Notes under the pieces: model-generated
Database searches by the model: none
Seen by the model: the letters and a program-made list of their open reading frames with translations, nothing else
What the model was told of the DNA's origin: nothing
In this document: positions 1 to 7,730 of the stretch, one piece after another
Layout of the letters: every line of letters begins with the position of its first letter
Position numbering within the stretch: the first letter of the stretch is position 1
Source: Lunatimonas lonarensis
Lineage (GTDB): Bacteria; Bacteroidota; Bacteroidia; Cytophagales; Cyclobacteriaceae
Length of the DNA stretch: 64,000 nt
Assembly (NCBI RefSeq): GCF_000390185.1
Contig: NZ_AQHR01000066.1
Location: forward strand, 1-64,000
Reading direction: 5' to 3'
Position numbers and translations under genes: made by a program

Positions 1-54
1 GGACTCGAACCCGCGACCTTCCCGACGGGTCGGGACAGTCATTCTAACCAGCTG
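1..54 (-). pseudogene. Partial tRNA-Asp-like unit, cut by the window edge
   Basis: Read on the minus strand this is the D-loop through T-arm part of a tRNA-Asp-like sequence: a D-loop and D-stem 3' side, then an anticodon arm replaced by the palindrome at 20-35, then a normal T-arm ending in GGTTCGAGTCC. The 5' acceptor strand is missing, because the sequence upstream on the minus strand is the GIY-YIG gene, which joins at about 54. The 3' end lies beyond the window. It is the same kind of unit as those at 351-665. The palindrome leaves no usable Asp anticodon, so a functional tRNA is unlikely. An intact flank outside the window could change this view. Confidence 0.55.
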
Positions 55-301
55 TTTTTGAGGAGATAAGTTGTTGAATGAATTCCCTACTTTTCTGTTT
101 TTTCAGGTATTCTTCTCTCTTTTTTGCTTCGAAGCGGGAGCCAAATTCTTCGGTGTGTACGATTTTCCAAGGCTGTTTTCTTGCTGTATAGCCTTTGTGC
201 TGCCTGTTGTGTTTTTCAAGCCTACCGAGTGGATCTTTGGATTCTCCGATGTAAAAAGTACCGTCTTTTTCAGACTGCAGTATGTAGACAAAATGTGCCA
301 T
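44..301 (-). CDS. GIY-YIG endonuclease domain protein (UPF0213/YhbQ-like)
   Basis: Small protein of about 85 residues consisting of one GIY-YIG nuclease domain. The N-terminus MAHFVYILQS holds the VYI half of the motif and TFYIG the YIG half, followed by the Arg of GRLEKHN, and EAKKREEYLKK is the usual later helix with the catalytic Glu region. The start at 301 (MAHFVYIL) is preferred over the ATG at 319 because family members begin a few residues before VYI. The gene lies inside a tRNA-Asp-like repeat array, and its last codons (SSKTAG, stop TAG) are read from the tRNA-derived CAGCTGGTTAG sequence. The family is single-domain and its cellular role is poorly defined; DNA nicking is inferred from the fold. 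The setting suggests a selfish or repeat-associated nuclease, which is inference. Confidence 0.85.
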   Translation of the reverse strand: MAHFVYILQSEKDGTFYIGESKDPLGRLEKHNRQHKGYTARKQPWKIVHTEEFGSRFEAKKREEYLKKQKSREFIQQLISSKTAG

Positions 302-317
302 AAAAATACCGATAAAC

Positions 318-350
318 AAAAAGAGCCCTGGAAAACCAAGGCCCTAAGAG
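318..350 (-). terminator. Possible terminator after the tRNA-Asp-like gene
   Basis: Just downstream of the tRNA-like unit on the minus strand is an imperfect hairpin (GGGCCTTGG, TTTT loop, CCAGGGCTC) followed by TTTTTG. The stem has a mismatch, so the terminator is weak. It also lies in front of the GIY-YIG gene and would separate it from the tRNA-like transcript. Confidence 0.4.
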
Positions 351-424
351 CGGAATGGACGGGACTCGAACCCGCGACCTCCCGCGGGTCGGGCAGTCAT
401 TCTAACCAGCTGAACTACCACTCC
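351..424 (-). tRNA. tRNA-Asp-like gene with abnormal anticodon arm (possibly pseudo-tRNA)
   Basis: This is a 74-nt unit with a complete cloverleaf outline: acceptor GGAGTGG pairs with CCATTCC, the D-arm GTTC pairs with GAAT, and the T-arm has a TTCGAGT loop. The body closely resembles bacterial tRNA-Asp. The anticodon arm does not: the loop reads CCGACCC, so position 33 is C instead of the near-invariant U, the triplet at 34-36 is GAC instead of GTC, and the stem carries an A-G mismatch and a G-U pair. The arm looks like a shortened copy of the CCCGAC/GTCGGG palindrome found in the neighbouring units. It is therefore either a decayed tRNA-Asp or a repeat that copies one. A genuine tRNA-Asp(GTC) must exist elsewhere if this copy is dead. 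Confidence 0.5.
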
Positions 425-665
425 AATTATCTTTAACTGACTCGAACATGCGACCTTCCCGACGGGTCGGGATAGTCCCGATTCATCGGGATGAACTACC
501 ACTCCAATTATCTTTCACTGACTCGAACATGCGACATTCCCGACGGGTCGGGACAGGCATTCTAACCAGCTGAACTACCACTCCAATTATCTATCACTGA
601 TCCGAACATGCGACCTTCCCGACGGGTCGGGATAGTCCCGATTCATCGGGATGAACTACCACTTC
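425..665 (-). repeat. Three tandem degenerate tRNA-Asp-derived units with palindromic inserts
   Basis: Three units of 79-81 bp (5' ends at 505, 584 and about 665 on the minus strand) each start with (G)GAGTGGTAGTTCA, contain the palindrome TCCCGACGGGTCGGGA (457-472, 538-553, 617-632) where the anticodon arm should be, keep a T-arm-like GTCGCATGTTCG, and end in a shared tail AGATAATT instead of an acceptor 3' strand. In the first and third units the D-arm is also replaced, by a second palindrome TCCCGATTCATCGGGA (476-491, 636-651). The middle unit keeps a normal D-arm. They cannot fold as tRNAs. The order A, B, A-like, intact suggests duplication of a pair of units. Confidence 0.8.
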
Positions 666-902
666 AAAACGTTCCGTTTTCGATTCGTTTATCGTTTAAC
701 GTGATGCAAATGTAGGGGGATTATTTTGAACTGCAAAATCTGCCAATAAAAAAATAGCGACTATCATTTATTCATCTCAAATTCAGGAGATTTTATTTTT
801 GTGGAACCGGTAGATCTGATAAAGCCGGGAAATTATGGACTTAAATATCACTCCATTGCTGAAGCGGAGGACAATCTAAATCCCAGAATCAAAAATAATT
901 TT
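666..902. other. Intergenic region before accA, no gene seen
   Basis: AT-rich stretch between the repeat array and the accA promoter box. A short open frame from 801 runs into accA in another frame and has no coding character. I see a run of A/T and a TATTTTTG near 794-801 that could be a second promoter box, but no supporting -33 TTG. Confidence 0.4.
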
Positions 903-910
903 TATCTTTG
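903..910 (+). promoter_or_regulatory. Candidate -7 box for accA
   Basis: TATCTTTG matches the Bacteroidota -7 consensus TAnnTTTG exactly and lies 21 bp before the ATG at 932. No good TTG is found at the expected -33 distance, so the call rests on one half of the promoter. Confidence 0.4.
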
Positions 911-931
911 TTGGGTTCAAAAACTAACTAT

Positions 932-1879
932 ATGGTATTGGAATTTGAAAAGCCGATTGCTGATCTGGAGAACAAACTTCGGGAGATGAAAGAACTGGCA
1001 AAAGGAAAGAACATCGACCTATCCGCGGACATCCATTCGTTGGAAGAAAAAATTCAATCGTTGAAGAAGGAGACTTTTCAAACCCTGACTCGCTGGCAGC
1101 GGGTGCAGCTTTCCCGCCATGCGGATAGGCCCTATGCGCTGGATTATATCTATGAGATTACCAACGATTTCATCGAACTTCACGGAGACCGTAATGTCGC
1201 CGATGACAAGGCAATGATCGGTGGTTTGGGCGATATCGATGGACGTACAGTCATGTTTGTCGGTCAGCAGAAAGGAAGAAATACCAAGCAGCGCCAGGAA
1301 AGGAATTTTGGTATGGCCAACCCCGAGGGATACCGAAAGGCACTGCGTTTAATGAAGATGGCCGAGAAATTTAATAAACCCATCGTTACACTGATCGATA
1401 CCCCCGGCGCATTTCCGGGCCTCGAGGCGGAAGAAAGAGGGCAAGGGGAGGCTATCGCCCGAAACCTACGCGAAATGTTTAAGCTTAAGGTACCCGTCAT
1501 CTGTGTGATAATCGGAGAAGGGGCATCCGGTGGTGCATTGGGAATTGCCATAGGAGACAGGGTCTTCATGCTAGAAAACACCTGGTATTCGGTTATATCC
1601 CCTGAATCTTGTTCATCCATTCTCTGGCGTAGCTGGGATTATAAGGAACAGGCTGCTGAAGCACTAAAACTCACTGCAGCAGATATGTTCAACAACAAGC
1701 TGATAGATGGCATTATTGAGGAACCTCTAGGAGGTGCCCACAAAGATATGAAGCTGATGGCTTCCAGGATTAAGGAATCGATCAAGGTGGCATTGGCCGA
1801 ACTTGACAAACTTAAGCCGGAAAAGCGCATTGAAAAACGTATCGAGAAGTTCTGCGCAATGGGCGTGGTAAATGAATAA
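932..1879 (+). CDS. accA: Acetyl-CoA carboxylase carboxyltransferase subunit alpha
   Basis: 315-residue AccA. With AccD it forms the carboxyltransferase that moves CO2 from biotin on AccB to acetyl-CoA, giving malonyl-CoA for fatty acid synthesis in the cytoplasm. Family signs are the N-terminal helical part ([12 protein letters not shown]), the IELHGDR segment, the DTPGAFPG turn and the [11 protein letters not shown] oxyanion loop, then [14 protein letters not shown] near the C-terminus. The length is typical. ATG 932 is chosen because AccA proteins begin MxLEFEKPI; a TTG at 908 would add eight foreign residues and overlap the promoter box. It is monocistronic here, closed by a terminator at 1907-1938, and no accD or accBC is in the window. 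Confidence 0.97.
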   Translation: MVLEFEKPIADLENKLREMKELAKGKNIDLSADIHSLEEKIQSLKKETFQTLTRWQRVQLSRHADRPYALDYIYEITNDFIELHGDRNVADDKAMIGGLGDIDGRTVMFVGQQKGRNTKQRQERNFGMANPEGYRKALRLMKMAEKFNKPIVTLIDTPGAFPGLEAEERGQGEAIARNLREMFKLKVPVICVIIGEGASGGALGIAIGDRVFMLENTWYSVISPESCSSILWRSWDYKEQAAEALKLTAADMFNNKLIDGIIEEPLGGAHKDMKLMASRIKESIKVALAELDKLKPEKRIEKRIEKFCAMGVVNE

Positions 1880-1906
1880 ATCAACTAAATGGTGCTGTGC
1901 CCGGAG

Positions 1907-1938
1907 AACCTTCAAGTTGGATTGAAGGTTTTTCTTTT
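1907..1938 (+). terminator. Rho-independent terminator of accA
   Basis: Perfect 9-bp stem AACCTTCAA / TTGAAGGTT (1907-1915 with 1922-1930), 6-nt loop, followed by TTTCTTTT. It lies 27 bp after the accA stop. Confidence 0.85.
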
Positions 1939-1968
1939 GTGGTAGGCGATCGAAAAAGGTAGAAGTCG

Positions 1969-2766
1969 TTGGATACGAATAAACGTCTAGGTCTGGCACT
2001 TTCCGGCGGGGGGGTAAGAGGTATTGCTCATCTGGGGGTGCTGAAGGCAATGAACGAACGGGGAATTTTTCCTGATAGCCTCTCTGGAAGCAGTGCAGGA
2101 GCCATTGTGGCCATTATGTACGCAAAAGGATATGCACCCGACGAGATCCTTTCGATTATCATAAAGACAAACTATTTCAGGTTTTTGAGACCTGCCATCA
2201 GTTGGCGCGGGCTGTTGAAAATGGATTTGGTTCAGACGTTGTATGAGGAATACCTTGGCGAGGATGATTTCAGTGCGCTCAACCTACCAGTGACCATTGC
2301 GGCTACTGATGTGCACTTGGCCAAAACGGTGTTTTTTTCAGAGGGCGAGATTATCCGTCCGCTGATGGCATCCTCCTGTATTCCGGGTATGTTTGACCCC
2401 ATTTTGATCAATGGTCACCACTACCTAGATGGTGGCGTACTGAACAATTTACCGGTGGAACCGCTTTTCGAAAACTGTGATAGTCTGATGGGAGTGAATT
2501 GTAACCATCTTCCAGACCAGCAAAACATACGCCACTTGAAGAGTTTGATAGAACGCACGGTTATCATGTCCATGAATTACAACGTTTATAGTAGGGTGCA
2601 CCGGTGCGATTACTTTGTGGAACCCAAAGGATTGGCAACGTATGGCGTCCTGGAGATAAAAAAAGCAAACGAGATTTTCGAGCGCGGTTATGAATATATG
2701 ATTCATTACTTGGATTCGCATCCGGAATTAAGCACATTTCAGAAACAGACGAACTATACAGGATGA
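1969..2766 (+). CDS. Patatin-like phospholipase family protein (RssA-like)
   Basis: 265-residue patatin-fold acyl hydrolase with a Ser-Asp dyad. The oxyanion motif GGGVRG is at residues 13-18, the nucleophile elbow G-S-S-A-G at 40-44 (Ser42), and the DGG motif gives Asp154. There is no signal peptide, so it should act in the cytoplasm or at the inner membrane face on phospholipid or lysophospholipid. The start codon is TTG (1969): an in-frame TAG sits two codons upstream and no ATG comes before the GGGVRG motif. The stop overlaps the next gene by ATGA at 2763-2766, so it is probably translated together with the acyltransferase, which pairs deacylation with acylation. The substrate is unknown. 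Confidence 0.93.
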   Translation: MDTNKRLGLALSGGGVRGIAHLGVLKAMNERGIFPDSLSGSSAGAIVAIMYAKGYAPDEILSIIIKTNYFRFLRPAISWRGLLKMDLVQTLYEEYLGEDDFSALNLPVTIAATDVHLAKTVFFSEGEIIRPLMASSCIPGMFDPILINGHHYLDGGVLNNLPVEPLFENCDSLMGVNCNHLPDQQNIRHLKSLIERTVIMSMNYNVYSRVHRCDYFVEPKGLATYGVLEIKKANEIFERGYEYMIHYLDSHPELSTFQKQTNYTG

Positions 2767-3323
2767 TGAAGTTGTTGGCCAGGTTGGTTTTTTGGATAAC
2801 TGGATGGAAGATATCCGGAGGTATGCCGAAGGGTGTACGCAAGGCTGTTTTGATTGCCATCCCGCATACAAGCAACTGGGATCTTCTCTACGCACGGGCA
2901 GCCTTTTACCTAATGGAGGTTCCTGTTCGATTTACCATAAAGAAAGAAATTATGGTAGGGCCGCTGGGGTGGTTGATCAAATCTCTCGGTGGCATCGCGA
3001 TAGATAGGAAAAAGGTTTCTGGAAAACGCAAGCAAACCTACACCGAAGCCATGATCCAGATGCTTAAAGAACAGGAAGAGTTGGTCATAATGGTAACCCC
3101 GGAAGGCACTAGAAGCTATGCGCCGAAATGGAAATCCGGCTTTTATCATATTGCGTTAGGGGCGGAAGTGCCTATTTTGGTAGGGTTTTTGGACTACAAG
3201 ACAAAAACAGCTGGAATCGGGCCCATGATTGTGCCAGATGGGCGAATGGACGAACAGATTGAAGAGATGATGGTTTTTGGCCGAACCATCACAGGCAAGT
3301 ACCCGGAAAAGGGAATTCGTTGA
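2763..3323 (+). CDS. 1-acyl-glycerol-3-phosphate acyltransferase-family protein (PlsC-like)
   Basis: 186-residue lysophospholipid acyltransferase domain. Motif I is H35-T-S-N-W-D40 (the HX4D catalytic pair), motif II region FTIKKE binds the phosphate side, and motif III is E114-G-T-R-S118. A hydrophobic N-terminal stretch (residues 4-14) may anchor it in the inner membrane. It is shorter than classical PlsC (about 240 residues) and belongs to the compact form common in Bacteroidota. ATG 2763 overlaps the patatin stop, which implies translational coupling. The donor and acceptor are not visible from sequence: phosphatidic acid synthesis or acylation of an aminolipid are both possible. Confidence 0.9.
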   Translation: MMKLLARLVFWITGWKISGGMPKGVRKAVLIAIPHTSNWDLLYARAAFYLMEVPVRFTIKKEIMVGPLGWLIKSLGGIAIDRKKVSGKRKQTYTEAMIQMLKEQEELVIMVTPEGTRSYAPKWKSGFYHIALGAEVPILVGFLDYKTKTAGIGPMIVPDGRMDEQIEEMMVFGRTITGKYPEKGIR

Positions 3324-3375
3324 TCGGCGTCGTCCCGTGGTTGTTTTTAGGAAAACCAAAGAAAAAAGACATACC

Positions 3376-4323
3376 ATGATCAAACGAAAACTAAGGCAGT
3401 TGAGAAAGCTTACGTTTTTTCAAATCCTAAAAGACAGCATCAAGGACTTTGGTAGCAATGATTCCATGACCTTTGCTGCCTCTACGGCGTTCTACACCAT
3501 TTTTAGTCTCCCCGCGCTCCTTATAATCGTCTTACACATTGCTTCTACCTTTTACAGTAAGACGGAAGTTAGGGAAGAGCTACTGGTGCAAATGGGTAAT
3601 TTGATTGGGGAAGAGAGCGTACAGACATTGGATCAGATCATGCAGAATGTGACCATTGATAACCAGATTTTTTGGAGCCAATTATTGGGAATAGCGATCT
3701 TGGTGTTCAGTGCTACGACGGTTTTTGTAAGTTTACAAAACAGCATTAATCACATATGGCATATAAAACCAAAGCCGGAGAGGGGATTGGTTAAATTCAT
3801 CGTAAACAGGATGCTGAGTTTCTCGATGGTCGCCTCCATCGGCTTCTTACTTTTGGTTTCATTAGTGCTGGACGCGATCATTGTCGTGGTTTTTAACTAT
3901 TTCTCCGATTTAGTGGAAGGTAACATCCTGTTTTTCGCCCGAATCGCAAACTTTGTACTCGCCCAAGCCCTTATGGTGCTGATTTTTGGACTGATGTATA
4001 AGATTCTGCCGGATGCCAAAGTTCGATGGCGGGATGTATGGTTGGGAGCGATGGTTACCATGGCACTCTTTGCGTTGGGAAAATACCTTATAGGTGTCTA
4101 TTTGGGCAATGCTGAAGTTGGCAGCTACTATGGTACAGCCGGATCTCTTGTCGTGATCTTGGTTTGGGTGTATTACTCTGTGGTTATCTTTTTGTTTGGT
4201 GCTCAGATTACCTATTACATTGCTGAAAACGTTGGGGGTAGTGTAATACCGCTGGCACAGGCGGTGAAGGTGGAGCTGGTGGAGCTTGACGACAGTGGTA
4301 AGATCGTAAAAGGAGAGAACTAA
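3376..4323 (+). CDS. YihY/virulence factor BrkB family membrane protein
   Basis: 315-residue inner-membrane protein of the YihY (UPF0761) family, formerly mis-assigned as RNase BN. It shows the family start DSMTFAASTAFYTIFSLPALL and about six transmembrane segments, with the C-terminal GSYYGTAGSLVVILVWVYYS signature. ATG 3376 (MIKRKLRQLRKL) is chosen; the frame stays open upstream to 3277 but that part overlaps the acyltransferase gene. It follows the acyltransferase by 52 bp in the same direction and may belong to the same lipid-related transcript. Its molecular function is unknown; transport or lipid handling is only inferred. Confidence 0.9.
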   Translation: MIKRKLRQLRKLTFFQILKDSIKDFGSNDSMTFAASTAFYTIFSLPALLIIVLHIASTFYSKTEVREELLVQMGNLIGEESVQTLDQIMQNVTIDNQIFWSQLLGIAILVFSATTVFVSLQNSINHIWHIKPKPERGLVKFIVNRMLSFSMVASIGFLLLVSLVLDAIIVVVFNYFSDLVEGNILFFARIANFVLAQALMVLIFGLMYKILPDAKVRWRDVWLGAMVTMALFALGKYLIGVYLGNAEVGSYYGTAGSLVVILVWVYYSVVIFLFGAQITYYIAENVGGSVIPLAQAVKVELVELDDSGKIVKGEN

Positions 4324-4343
4324 CGGCTTACTGATCTTCTATG

Positions 4344-5111
4344 CTAGATAGAATACCCTCCATCGGAAGTAAACACAGCACCGGTGGTGTAGGAGGAGGC
4401 GTTTGAGGCAAGGAAAAGGGCCATCGCCGCAATATCCTCTTCATTTCCCAAACGCTTCAATGGCAGGTTGTTCATAATATGCTGGTGGATTTTTTCATCC
4501 GACCACATGTTTTTGCTGAATTGGGTTTGGATCACCCCTGGGCAAATGGCGTTAACACGGATATTGAAATCGCCCCATTCTTTTGCAAATACCTTCGTCA
4601 TGGACAGCAGTGCAGCTTTGCTGATGCTGTACAGTCCAAGACCCCGTTCAGGTGAAATAGCGCCCACAGAGCTGATATTTATAATAGATGAATTGGTGGA
4701 TTTCTTTAGGTGGTGAAAGCAAAGCTGGGATAGCTCGTAGGGGGCTTTGAGATTTACGTCTATGATTTTATCCAACACTCCGCTTTCATATTCGTGAATG
4801 GGTGCGAAAACCGGACTTACGGCCGCATTATTGACCAAAATATCTATTTTACTGTATTTTTTTAGGGTCTTTTCGATCAAAAGCTTCCGCTGTTCTTGGT
4901 ATCCGATATGGTGGGCGATGCCCGTTACCTCATAGCCACGGCTACGCAGGGAGGCCACCGCAACATCAAGGTTTTCTTGGTACCTCCCGTTGATAACAAC
5001 CTTCGCACCTGCTGCCGCAAAAAAATGAGCAATTGCAAATCCGATTCCTTTACTGCCACCTGTGATGATGGCTACCCTATCCTGAAGTGAAAACAGCGAA
5101 TTAAGATCCAT
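4344..5111 (-). CDS. SDR family NAD(P)-dependent oxidoreductase
   Basis: 255-residue classical short-chain dehydrogenase. The cofactor motif T17-G-G-S-K-G-I-G24, NNAA, the catalytic Ser of ISSVG and the Y-S-I-S-K motif are all present, and it ends in DGGYSI as many FabG-like members do. ATG 5111 (MDLNSLFSL) is preferred to the in-frame ATG at 5135. The basic residue after the first beta strand (NGR) favours NADPH. It converges on the YihY gene with 20 bp between stops. The substrate is unknown; members of this type reduce or oxidise sugar-like or acyl alcohols. Confidence 0.92.
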   Translation of the reverse strand: MDLNSLFSLQDRVAIITGGSKGIGFAIAHFFAAAGAKVVINGRYQENLDVAVASLRSRGYEVTGIAHHIGYQEQRKLLIEKTLKKYSKIDILVNNAAVSPVFAPIHEYESGVLDKIIDVNLKAPYELSQLCFHHLKKSTNSSIINISSVGAISPERGLGLYSISKAALLSMTKVFAKEWGDFNIRVNAICPGVIQTQFSKNMWSDEKIHQHIMNNLPLKRLGNEEDIAAMALFLASNASSYTTGAVFTSDGGYSI

Positions 5112-5245
5112 AGTTGACGTGTTAGGAAAGCCCATGCATAAAAATAACAGCTCCCAATCTTGTCTTTAAATATACCGTTAAATATTCTTTTTCCAACAGG
5201 AAAGCGTCCCAAAAGATACCCACCGAGGATTTTTTTTCCCAGAAT

Positions 5246-5273
5246 GAAAAAAGAGCACGTGGAAGGCCGTGCC
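5246..5273 (-). terminator. Short terminator after the small membrane protein
   Basis: On the minus strand a GCACG / CGTGC stem with an 8-nt loop is followed by CTTTTTT. It lies 13 bp after the stop of the 59-residue membrane protein and would separate it from the SDR gene. Confidence 0.5.
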
Positions 5274-5285
5274 AACCGGGATCGC

Positions 5286-5465
5286 CTATTTCTTGTCGCC
5301 TGTTTCAGGATCAAACTTTGACACTTCCTTTTTGATCACCTCCTTGGCGGCAATTTCCTGCTGTGGTTTTACTTCACTTGACTTGCGCTTAAATAGTTTC
5401 TTGAAAATCAATACCAAAGCGACAACAATGGCCAAAATGATTAATGCTCCGATGTATAATGACAT
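5286..5465 (-). CDS. Small single-span membrane protein, unknown function
   Basis: 59 residues starting MSLYIGALIILAIVVALVLI, which is one transmembrane helix, followed by a basic stretch (FKKLFKRK, positive-inside) and a charged cytoplasmic tail ending TGDKK. ATG 5465 is chosen because it puts the helix at the N-terminus; an ATG at 5501 would add 12 residues. Such proteins resemble the many small anchors of Bacteroidota and have no recognisable domain. It lies 102 bp downstream of the TetR gene on the same strand and may be part of its regulon. Confidence 0.6.
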   Translation of the reverse strand: MSLYIGALIILAIVVALVLIFKKLFKRKSSEVKPQQEIAAKEVIKKEVSKFDPETGDKK

Positions 5466-5567
5466 AACTTGCTTGATTAAATGAATAAAGAATTTATTCA
5501 ATAATTGAGCAAGAATGGTGCCCCTTTGGCCAAAATGAACAATCGGATCAATCGTTTGGGAGTTGCA

Positions 5568-6272
5568 TCAGAAGAGCGAACCCTGCACGGCGGCGAGTTT
5601 TGGGGTATACTGGGGACCTTTAAGCAGCTCGATCAAAAACTTCATAAAGCTGTTTTTCCAAAGTTCCGTATGGATCTTCAAGTCTTTGGGGTCAAATTCT
5701 ATAGAGCCTATCAGCCGTTCATAGCCCGTCAGCATTGACCAAATAAGGTAAAAGGTGGTTTCTGGGTGCAATTCCGGTCGAATGCTGTTGTCGCGAATGC
5801 CCTTTGAGATAATCTTGATTCCGATCGTCGGAATATCGTGTTGGATGGCGAGTAACTTGTGAAAGTACTCGCTCTCGGCAATGGAGGGATGGATTTGCTT
5901 CCTTTTTTCGTCGTCATTAAACAGGTTGACCAACCCCATGAGGTGCAGCAGGCATTCGTAGAAAAACCTCTTTTCGGTCGAAAACTCCAGGAAATTATCG
6001 ACCAGGGAAACGATATTTTCAAACCCGGTCTGGTCTTTCCCCTTTGTTAAGGTCTTCTGAAACATTTCCTTAAATTCATCAAAGGCCTTTTTGACCACCG
6101 CCATGTAGAGATCCTCCTTACTTTTAAAATAGAAGTAGGTAAGGCCTTTGCTCATTTTCGCCTGGGCCGCCACCTCATCGATACGGGTATAATGCATGCC
6201 TTTTTCAGAAAACAACTTGATGGCTGCTTCCAAAATTTTCTTTTCCCGCTGTTGTCTTTCGTATACGCCCAT
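5568..6272 (-). CDS. TetR/AcrR family transcriptional regulator
   Basis: 234 residues. The N-terminal helix-turn-helix is typical: KILEAAIKLFSEKGMHYTRIDEVA followed by GLTYFYFKSKEDLY (residues about 12-60 together). The remainder is a helical ligand-binding and dimer domain without a recognisable subfamily signature. It starts 17 bp after tyrS on the same strand, so it is probably co-transcribed, and the small membrane protein and SDR lie further downstream. Ligand and operator are unknown. The name may be only a repressor of a local gene; no palindromic operator could be assigned with confidence. Confidence 0.92.
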   Translation of the reverse strand: MGVYERQQREKKILEAAIKLFSEKGMHYTRIDEVAAQAKMSKGLTYFYFKSKEDLYMAVVKKAFDEFKEMFQKTLTKGKDQTGFENIVSLVDNFLEFSTEKRFFYECLLHLMGLVNLFNDDEKRKQIHPSIAESEYFHKLLAIQHDIPTIGIKIISKGIRDNSIRPELHPETTFYLIWSMLTGYERLIGSIEFDPKDLKIHTELWKNSFMKFLIELLKGPQYTPKLAAVQGSLF

Positions 6273-6289
6273 GACTCGCTCGCTCGTTG

Positions 6290-7582
6290 TTAGGATGGAT
6301 TTACCTTAACGATGAAGTAGTTTTTCTTCCCTTTCTGAATCAGCAGGTACTTCCCCTGTAGCAGTGAAAAGGATATCCCCATGGCGGGATCGGAGAGTTT
6401 TTCCTTATTGATGCTAAGTCCTCCCCCCTGGATCATTTTTCTGGCTTCTCCCTTTGAAGGAAAGACAAATTTTTCGAAAGCAAGGAGGTCGGTAACCTGA
6501 TCCAGTTCATGGAAAGCTGTCTGGGCTATTTCAAGCATGGGTACTCCTTCAAATACCTGCAGAAAAGTCCGTTCGTCCAAGTTGGAAAGATCCTCTAAGG
6601 AGGATTTGCCGAAAAGGATCTCGGAGGCTTTCATGGCGGTTTCCAACTCCTGGTCCCCATGTACCAAGCGGGTGACCTGTTGGGCAAGTTCTTTTTGAAG
6701 GGCTCTTAAGTGGGGGGCCTGTTGGTGGGTTTCCTCCAGCTCTGTGATGGTCTCTCGATTTAACGTGGTGAAGATCCGAAGGTATCTGGCGGCATCTTCG
6801 TCCGAAACATTGAGCCAAAATTGGTAAAAAGCATACGGCGACGTTTTTTCCGGATCCAGCCATACATTGCCCCCTTCGGTTTTACCAAATTTGCTACCGT
6901 CTGATTTGGTGATAAGGGGTACCGTGAGCGCGTAGGCCTCCCCGCCTTCCATCTTGCGGATAAGCTCGGTTCCCGTCACGATATTGCCCCACTGATCCGA
7001 ACCACCCAACTGAACGCTACAGTTTCGGTTTTTCCAAAGGTGGTAAAAATCATACCCCTGGATAAGCTGATAGGAAAACTCCGTAAAGGAAAGCCCGCTG
7101 CCTTCTTCCAGCCTACGTTTGACGCTGTCTTTGGCCATCATATAATTAACCGTGATGTACTTGCCCACATCGCGTATAAAATCCAAAAAGGAAAAACCGG
7201 ACATCCAGTCGTAGTTGTTGACCAGCTCGGCTTTGTTTGCTCCACCTTCGTCAAATTTCAGGAACTTTGCCAGCTGGCCTTGGATGCAGGCTACGTTATG
7301 ATCCAGGGTTTCCTTGTTTAGGAGGTTTCGCTCGGCTGACTTGAAAGAGGGGTCACCGATCATACCCGTGGCACCTCCGATCAGGGCGAAGGGCTTGTGG
7401 CCTGCACGCTGAAAATGCACCAAGGTCATTACACCCACCATGTGGCCGATGTGCAGGGAATCGGCTGTCGGATCAAAACCCAGATAGGCTGAAGCCATAC
7501 CTTTTTTCAGGTGTTCTTCCAATCCGGGAGTCATATCCTGTAACATGCCCCTCCATTTCAATTCATCAATAAAGTCTGCCAT
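6290..7582 (-). CDS. tyrS: Tyrosyl-tRNA synthetase
   Basis: 430-residue class I aminoacyl-tRNA synthetase that charges tRNA-Tyr. The ATP motif HIGH is at residues 44-47, the tyrosine-site segment [12 protein letters not shown] follows, GSDQWGN is the TyrRS signature, and KFGKT takes the KMSKS position near residue 230. The C-terminal S4-type RNA-binding domain ([18 protein letters not shown]) completes the usual length. ATG 7582 matches the family start. A -7-like box lies 27 bp upstream. A TetR gene follows after 17 bp, which is an unusual partner for a housekeeping synthetase. Confidence 0.97.
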   Translation of the reverse strand: MADFIDELKWRGMLQDMTPGLEEHLKKGMASAYLGFDPTADSLHIGHMVGVMTLVHFQRAGHKPFALIGGATGMIGDPSFKSAERNLLNKETLDHNVACIQGQLAKFLKFDEGGANKAELVNNYDWMSGFSFLDFIRDVGKYITVNYMMAKDSVKRRLEEGSGLSFTEFSYQLIQGYDFYHLWKNRNCSVQLGGSDQWGNIVTGTELIRKMEGGEAYALTVPLITKSDGSKFGKTEGGNVWLDPEKTSPYAFYQFWLNVSDEDAARYLRIFTTLNRETITELEETHQQAPHLRALQKELAQQVTRLVHGDQELETAMKASEILFGKSSLEDLSNLDERTFLQVFEGVPMLEIAQTAFHELDQVTDLLAFEKFVFPSKGEARKMIQGGGLSINKEKLSDPAMGISFSLLQGKYLLIQKGKKNYFIVKVNPS

Positions 7583-7608
7583 GGTATACTTCTAGCCTTT
7601 TTTGCCTG

Positions 7609-7616
7609 CAAATATA
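7609..7616 (-). promoter_or_regulatory. Candidate -7 box for tyrS
   Basis: Read on the minus strand TATATTTG fits TAnnTTTG exactly and lies 26 bp before the tyrS ATG. No TTG is seen at the -33 position, so confidence is moderate. Confidence 0.4.
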
Positions 7617-7730
7617 GGGGTTGTCCGTTAGTTGTGGAAGGTTTCCTGCATTTTCGGGGCGTTCTGGTCAAATCAGCCTTTTTCCGTTGTATCTTGGCGA
7701 TTGTTTTACGCGCTGTATTGTAAACTACCT

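Noticed and set aside
71-436. Plus-strand frame across the GIY-YIG gene and tRNA-like unit
   Set aside because: It reads the reverse strand of the nuclease and tRNA sequence; its Cys/Phe-rich product shows no domain.
351-665. Repeat array as a CRISPR
   Set aside because: The units are tRNA-Asp-derived over almost their full length, with no variable spacers and no cas genes nearby.
801-989. 62-codon frame before accA
   Set aside because: It overlaps the accA start in another frame, contains the promoter box and has no recognisable feature.
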